From Nitrososphaerales archaeon TH526 (lineage in GTDB: Archaea; Thermoproteota; Nitrososphaeria; Nitrososphaerales; Nitrososphaeraceae): DNA of 10,223 nucleotides. The stretch spans positions 1 to 10,223 of the forward strand of contig JAATVR010000772.1 of NCBI GenBank assembly GCA_014523665.1. Reading direction: 5' to 3'. How positions within the stretch are numbered: the stretch's first letter is position 1; every line of letters starts with the position of its first letter. Both the position numbers and the translations under genes were made by a program. Under the pieces are notes generated by a model, which was not told where the DNA came from, did not search any database, and worked only from the letters and a program-made list of their open reading frames with translations. This document shows positions 7,254 to 10,223 of this stretch, in pieces.

Positions 7254-7445
7254 GAGTCCTAAGCGTGAAAGTGTTAAAATATCACTAGTGTTACACGAAG
7301 AATCACTATAAATTGAAGTTCTAAAGGGAATAATGTTCTAGGTTCTATACAAGACTCGTGTGTAAGGAATCTCTTTTTGCTGCCTATTTTCAATGATGTT
7401 AGTACTCCACCTTGTTGGATTAAATCGGGAATTAATAGATCACAT

Positions 7446-8234
7446 TTAATTGTCCTGCAAAACGTGGTCGACGATAGCGTCTAATTCTGCTGTAGCAAGA
7501 CAACATACTTTGTCGGCTCCCCCGTAATACACAAATAAAACTCCATCTATTACACATGCTCCAGATGGGAAAACGACGTTATCTACATCACCATATCTTT
7601 CATAGTTTTCCTTTGGTTCTAATATTGGGCTCCTTGTTCTGCCGAGAATTTTCGTAGGATTTTTTAGATCTAGAAGAGCAGCTCCTGCTCTGTATACTTT
7701 ATCCGCACTGACTCCATGATATATAATTAACCACCCTTTCTTAGTACGAATGGGTGGAATCCCAGCACCAATCTTCAATGCTTCCCACTCTTCCTCAGGT
7801 TCAAGGAGAATCATATGTTTATCAAAATTCGTTAATGCGGATGAACTCTCTCCCAACCATATGCTTGGTCTATTAATACCGTACGACGATCCTACCCAAG
7901 AGCTGGGTCTCTGTAAGCAAAAATAACAGGAAGTACTATTTGATTTGTATGATGTTTCATTGTTCGATAGAGCTGACCCCATTTTGTCTGGAAAAATAAC
8001 GACATCCTTGTTGTCTGCACTTCTGCTGGTTATTATTCCGAGTCGTTTGAATTCTTGGTAATCCTTAGTTATTGCCAATGCTGAAGAAACACTTGGTCCT
8101 TCACGTGCATGATTGGACAGCACAACGTAGGTCACATAGATCTGAGAGTCTACCTGGACTAAACGCGGATCTTCTATTCCAAATCTTTCATAATCTTCAG
8201 TTGGGGTGAATACCATTTCATTGCGTGCAAACAT
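7446..8234 (-). pseudogene. GH130-family mannoside phosphorylase/hydrolase, N-terminally truncated
   Basis: The 262-residue frame from ATG 8234 matches the five-bladed propeller of glycoside hydrolase family 130, which mostly phosphorolyses or hydrolyses beta-mannosides. Conserved segments are YERFGIEDPRL (15-25), DNKDVVIFPDK (74-84), YFCLQRP (104-110), NRPSIWLG (121-128), KIGAGIPPI (154-162), IIYHG (170-174), YRAGAALLDL (181-190), VVFPSGA (220-226) and VYYGGAD (235-241). The family normally has about 70-100 further N-terminal residues forming the first blade. Twelve more codons upstream stay open (NRCLIGDTECTL), the start of which resembles the IG-x-A strand before the ED-R motif, and then hit a TGA at 8271-8273. 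The ATG is therefore inside the domain and the protein as read would lack part of its substrate pocket. It is probably a pseudogene. The C-terminus is intact. Confidence 0.78.
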
Positions 8235-8565
8235 GAGGGTACACTCTGTATCGCCAATTAGGCATCTGTTTCATCGTTGAACAACGTTTCTTACGAGACA
8301 CAAGAGTGTTTTTTAATATAAACATCAATTAAAGTACAATACAATCAGCGTTTCTTGCACGCTAGTATGATATGAAAAGTAGGTATGCGTGGATCATCTC
8401 TATACTTCAAGAATTCGCTGTCTTTAATTCCAATATATTTGCACTTTGATTTCCTTGCCTAGACAATGTTTTTAGAAGCAAGGTGTGTATGATGACTCAC
8501 CAAATTCATAAATGACAATATTTCAAGTTCCAATAACGAATAAGAGAGCTATTTGACTGCCTGCT
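8235..8565. other. Decayed intergenic stretch with gene fragments
   Basis: On the minus strand, frames in this stretch are broken by stops but contain protein-like pieces: the 5' extension of the GH130 gene (8235-8270) and a possible methyltransferase tail (8345-8458). No intact gene was found on either strand. Confidence 0.5.
8345..8458 (-). pseudogene. Possible C-terminal fragment of a SAM-dependent methyltransferase
   Basis: A 37-codon open stretch follows an in-frame TAG and ends in TGA. Its sequence, including YIGIKDSEFLKYRDDPR and IPTFHIILACKK, reads as the end of a folded protein. A final strand closing in a basic tail is common at the end of class I methyltransferases, and the family guess rests on that resemblance from memory. 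It has no start codon. The same frame upstream of the TAG stays open for about 29 codons but is not recognisable. It could be a remnant of another family. Confidence 0.3.
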
Positions 8566-8814
8566 CTATTTTACCCAAATGTCTTTAATTATCGGCCAAT
8601 ATTTTGTCTCTTCATCAACATTAGAAACTATACTCCAAATTTTATCAATAGGTGCAGATATTTCACGAGTGACTTTAACTTGGTCTATAAGTAAAGGTGA
8701 GGATACATTTTGTGCTGAGACTGGTGGTACCACGTTACTGTCAGTAAGGATCGTTGACGTTCCCGTCAACACCGATACGATTGTCAGGACAACTGTAAGT
8801 GTTGCTCTAGTCAT
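8566..8814 (-). pseudogene. Secreted SRPBCC (polyketide cyclase-like) protein, truncated after the first helices
   Basis: From ATG at 8814 the frame gives 82 residues. A hydrophobic signal or anchor (about 5-25) ends near VSAQ, then VTREISAPIDKIWSIVSNVD (48-67) and KYWPIIKDI (71-79) match the first strand and helices of the SRPBCC/START-like ligand-binding fold. The family needs about 140 residues, so the barrel is cut off at VK-stop. The stop falls right after a run of four A. One frame over, the sequence continues as NRAGSQI, which resembles the next strand, so a lost or gained A could have caused the break. It begins 8 bp after the end of the PepSY-like pseudogene and was probably cotranscribed with it. 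An alternative GTG start at 8829 overlaps that gene. Damaged, so probably not functional. Confidence 0.6.
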
Positions 8815-8822
8815 CGAAGTTG

Positions 8823-9399
8823 TTACCACGATCCAATGCCTCCATTATTACTACTAAATCCAAATGATGTCCAAGGTGCAGATCCAAATAGCAGGCTATT
8901 CCATAACCCTCCAAAGAAACCATGATGTTCCTTCCAGTGTCCAAACCCTGCGTGCCTTGATTGAATGAACGAATCCAATGAAGAACCTTCAGACGTACTT
9001 AAAACTTGCCCGTTCCCCGCATCAATAATTACTTTGTGTATAGATATAATTCACATACAGATATCCTTGTGTTATTCCTAAGTGACCTCCTAATACTGTC
9101 CCATTGGTGATTTGTTGTTGCGCAGTTTCAGCGGCTGCAATAAATGGGATCTTTGTATTCTCTTTAAGGAAATTTACCATGTTGTCTGCAATGCTTACAG
9201 ATCCATTTATCGTAGGTTCTGTCCTATATTGGTTCATTATCGTTTCGTTTGATTCAAACTGTTGATGTCGTCGTGTTTATTGTTGTGCCATTGTTGATAC
9301 CAGCGGTGAAATTATGAAGACAGTGGATAGAAGCAGTCCAACTCCCAAGATAGTAGCGATTAGTATCTTCTTGCTAGTAAATTGTTTGTATGCTTTCAT
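8823..9399 (-). pseudogene. Secreted PepSY-like protein with in-frame stop and frameshift
   Basis: The gene starts at ATG 9399 with a clear signal peptide (basic MKAYKQFTSKK, hydrophobic core ILIATILGVGLLLSTVF, then SPLVSTMAQQ). Codon 41 is TAA (9279-9277). The same frame then continues with NGSVSIADNMVNFLKEN, IPFIAAAETAQQQ, NGTVLGGHLGITQGYLYV, the pattern of archaeal PepSY-like repeats, up to about 9036. There one extra base (TAT ACA C AAA) moves the reading frame. The next frame reads KVIIDAGNGQVLST, the usual closing strand of the domain, then a His/Trp/Gly-rich tail (HAGFGHWKEHHGFFGG) to TAA at 8823. The total length of 577 bases, 3x192+1, agrees with a single net insertion. Just after AQQ another frame reads INTTTSTV, so the first lesion may be a pair of small indels and not a point mutation. 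PepSY domains bind or inhibit peptidases, or mediate extracellular contacts. Confidence 0.75.
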
Positions 9400-9419
9400 A
9401 GGAGAGAAATCTAGGAAGA

Positions 9420-9461
9420 CTATTAAAGCCATTGTTCACCAAAGATACGTAACATTGTTAC
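9420..9461 (-). promoter_or_regulatory. Promoter of the PepSY-like pseudogene with an upstream dyad
   Basis: CTTTAATAG on the minus strand (about 9420-9428) is centred about 26 bp before the ATG, as for a leaderless transcript. A dyad GTAAC-ATT-GTTAC (9449-9461) lies about 20 bp further upstream, a place where an activator could bind. The promoter appears to have outlived the gene. Confidence 0.4.
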
Positions 9462-9747
9462 CTTGCTGGCTATGAGTAACGATCCAATTTTTAAAGTTAT
9501 GTTCAGCCACTTTCGATTTTTTACTTATTTATGTTTGATCTTGACAAATGCTTCTTTATTGATCTTATGTAATCTATTTTGTTCTCGAATATTGATTTTT
9601 TTCTCTCTAGAAATGCAATTTCTTCTTTTAGATCTGTCTTATCATATCATGGAGTGTAATCATGGAGTGTAATGTATTATAGTAATATGTTTGTTAACTA
9701 GGCGTTGGAACTAAAACTATTAGTTTAGGATTTAACTTTTTGTAATC
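9462..9747. other. AT-rich non-coding stretch
   Basis: I see no gene I can support. A T-rich plus-strand frame (9463-9672) is hydrophobic only because of base composition. A minus-strand stretch of 41 open codons (9521-9646) rich in Lys and Ile has no start codon. A 13-bp tandem duplication lies at 9648-9673. Confidence 0.5.
9648..9673. repeat. Tandem duplication of 13 bp
   Basis: CATGGAGTGTAAT occurs twice with no spacer (9648-9660 and 9661-9673). It is probably a slippage or repair product in non-coding DNA. Confidence 0.7.
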
Positions 9748-9758
9748 CGAAAAAATAC
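9748..9758 (-). terminator. T-run just after the right-hand secreted protein gene
   Basis: Six T in a row on the minus strand (9750-9755) lie about 5 bases past the stop codon. A second T/A-rich tract follows. It is a plausible archaeal stop signal. Confidence 0.35.
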
Positions 9759-9760
9759 TT

Positions 9761-10030
9761 CTATGGAAATGGAGTAAAGTTTTCGCTAGATTCAACTTTT
9801 CCCTCTGCTTGTCCAGCTGTTATGGCAACGCTATTTTCATCACCCTGCACTTGAGAACCTACGTTGGAGCACAAGACATTTAGTGGGAACCAGTAGTTAC
9901 CGCAATCATTAGTCTGTGATATAGTTTGGCTTTTTTCGTAACTACTAGCAAATACAATATGCGTGCCCACAATTGATGCTGCAATTATAGAGATGAAGGC
10001 TGCAATAGTGACAAGAAATCCATAGTTCAT
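9761..10030 (-). CDS. Small secreted two-cysteine protein (paralog of 2383-2631)
   Basis: This 89-residue protein starts at ATG 10030 with a signal peptide or N-terminal membrane anchor (FLVTIAAFISIIAASIVGTHIVFA, about 5-28), with likely cleavage near FAS-SYEK. The mature part carries C43-GN, P49, NV(51-52), C54-SN-x-GSQ-x-QGDEN (55-66), which aligns without gaps with residues 48-71 of the other copy. It differs in lacking the lysine run and in having a longer acidic tail (AEGKVESSENFTPFP). The shared QGDEN block and invariant cysteine spacing suggest selection on a small disulphide-bonded extracellular domain. Function unknown. A TATA-like sequence (TCTTAAAT on the minus strand, near 10065-10072) lies about 38 bp before the start. 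Confidence 0.8.
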   Translation of the reverse strand: MNYGFLVTIAAFISIIAASIVGTHIVFASSYEKSQTISQTNDCGNYWFPLNVLCSNVGSQVQGDENSVAITAGQAEGKVESSENFTPFP

Positions 10031-10223
10031 ATTTCCATAATATATCTATCATTTGGAGTTTATGTCATTTAAGAAAAAACAATAGGATACACAAATCGTA
10101 TATCTATTATATCAAATATTATGAAAAAATCTTCGCTACTACAAATCGTAACTTGCAATTATGATTTCTTAAGAGGCCAAGAATATGTGCATATATTGAT
10201 CTCGAAATAAAAAAAGTGAGGCA
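10031..10223. other. Promoter region and right window edge
   Basis: It contains the promoter of the secreted-protein gene and two copies of ACAAATCGTA at 10091-10100 and 10141-10150, exactly 50 bp apart. A 29-codon plus-strand frame (10121-10210) is too short to support as a gene. Confidence 0.4.

Noticed and set aside
9521..9646. Minus-strand open stretch of 41 codons with a coiled-coil look (LKEEIAFLERKK)
   Set aside because: It has no start codon, and A-rich DNA gives Lys/Ile/Glu-rich frames by chance; I recognise no family.
9463..9672. A 69-codon hydrophobic plus-strand frame
   Set aside because: It starts with TTG, is dominated by T-rich codons, and contains a 13-bp tandem duplication; there is no sign of a real gene.
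10091..10150. Two ACAAATCGTA copies 50 bp apart as a possible operator pair
   Set aside because: Two 10-mers alone in AT-rich DNA are weak evidence, and no third copy or palindrome was seen.
1..10223. tRNA, rRNA, CRISPR, insertion sequence or integrase signals
   Set aside because: I found no tRNA T-loop with a matching acceptor stem, no regularly spaced repeats, and no transposase or recombinase motifs.

Overview
The window looks like AT-rich chromosomal DNA of an ammonia-oxidising archaeon of the Nitrososphaerales (soil Thaumarchaeota, possibly Nitrosocosmicus-like). This rests on several things: archaeal TATA boxes 25-30 bp ahead of start codons with few ribosome binding sites; a membrane histidine kinase with a Cache-type sensor; a single-domain proline dehydrogenase; short secreted proteins with a conserved two-cysteine motif; and small zinc-ribbon proteins. 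The lineage is inferred from recalled family resemblance, not from a search. There are no rRNA or tRNA genes, CRISPR arrays, transposases or phage genes.

Layout. Positions 1-1265 hold two divergent paralogous genes for ribbon-helix-helix (RHH) proteins with a shared, uncharacterised C-terminal domain. The left one runs off the window edge. Positions 1266-2640 hold a membrane zinc-ribbon protein, two possible very short genes, and a small secreted protein. Positions 3125-5032 encode a complete sensor histidine kinase, which converges on a complete proline dehydrogenase (5105-6049). A 49-residue zinc-ribbon protein follows at 6246-6395.

From about 6.6 to 9.4 kb, all on the minus strand, lies a run of damaged genes. 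They are the C-terminal half of an MFS transporter, a GH130 glycosidase/phosphorylase without its N-terminus, a possible methyltransferase tail, a secreted SRPBCC protein cut short, and a secreted PepSY-like protein carrying both an in-frame stop and a frameshift. The right end holds a second member of the small secreted two-cysteine family.

How the genes fit together. No multi-gene pathway is apparent. The intact genes look like single-gene units with their own promoters. The kinase has no response regulator next to it, and the proline dehydrogenase has no neighbouring P5C dehydrogenase. The notable signals are the 2.8-kb stretch of gene decay, the divergent RHH pair with dyad sequences between them, the paired small secreted proteins, and several genes of fewer than 60 codons. 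I did not find a convincing new multi-component system.
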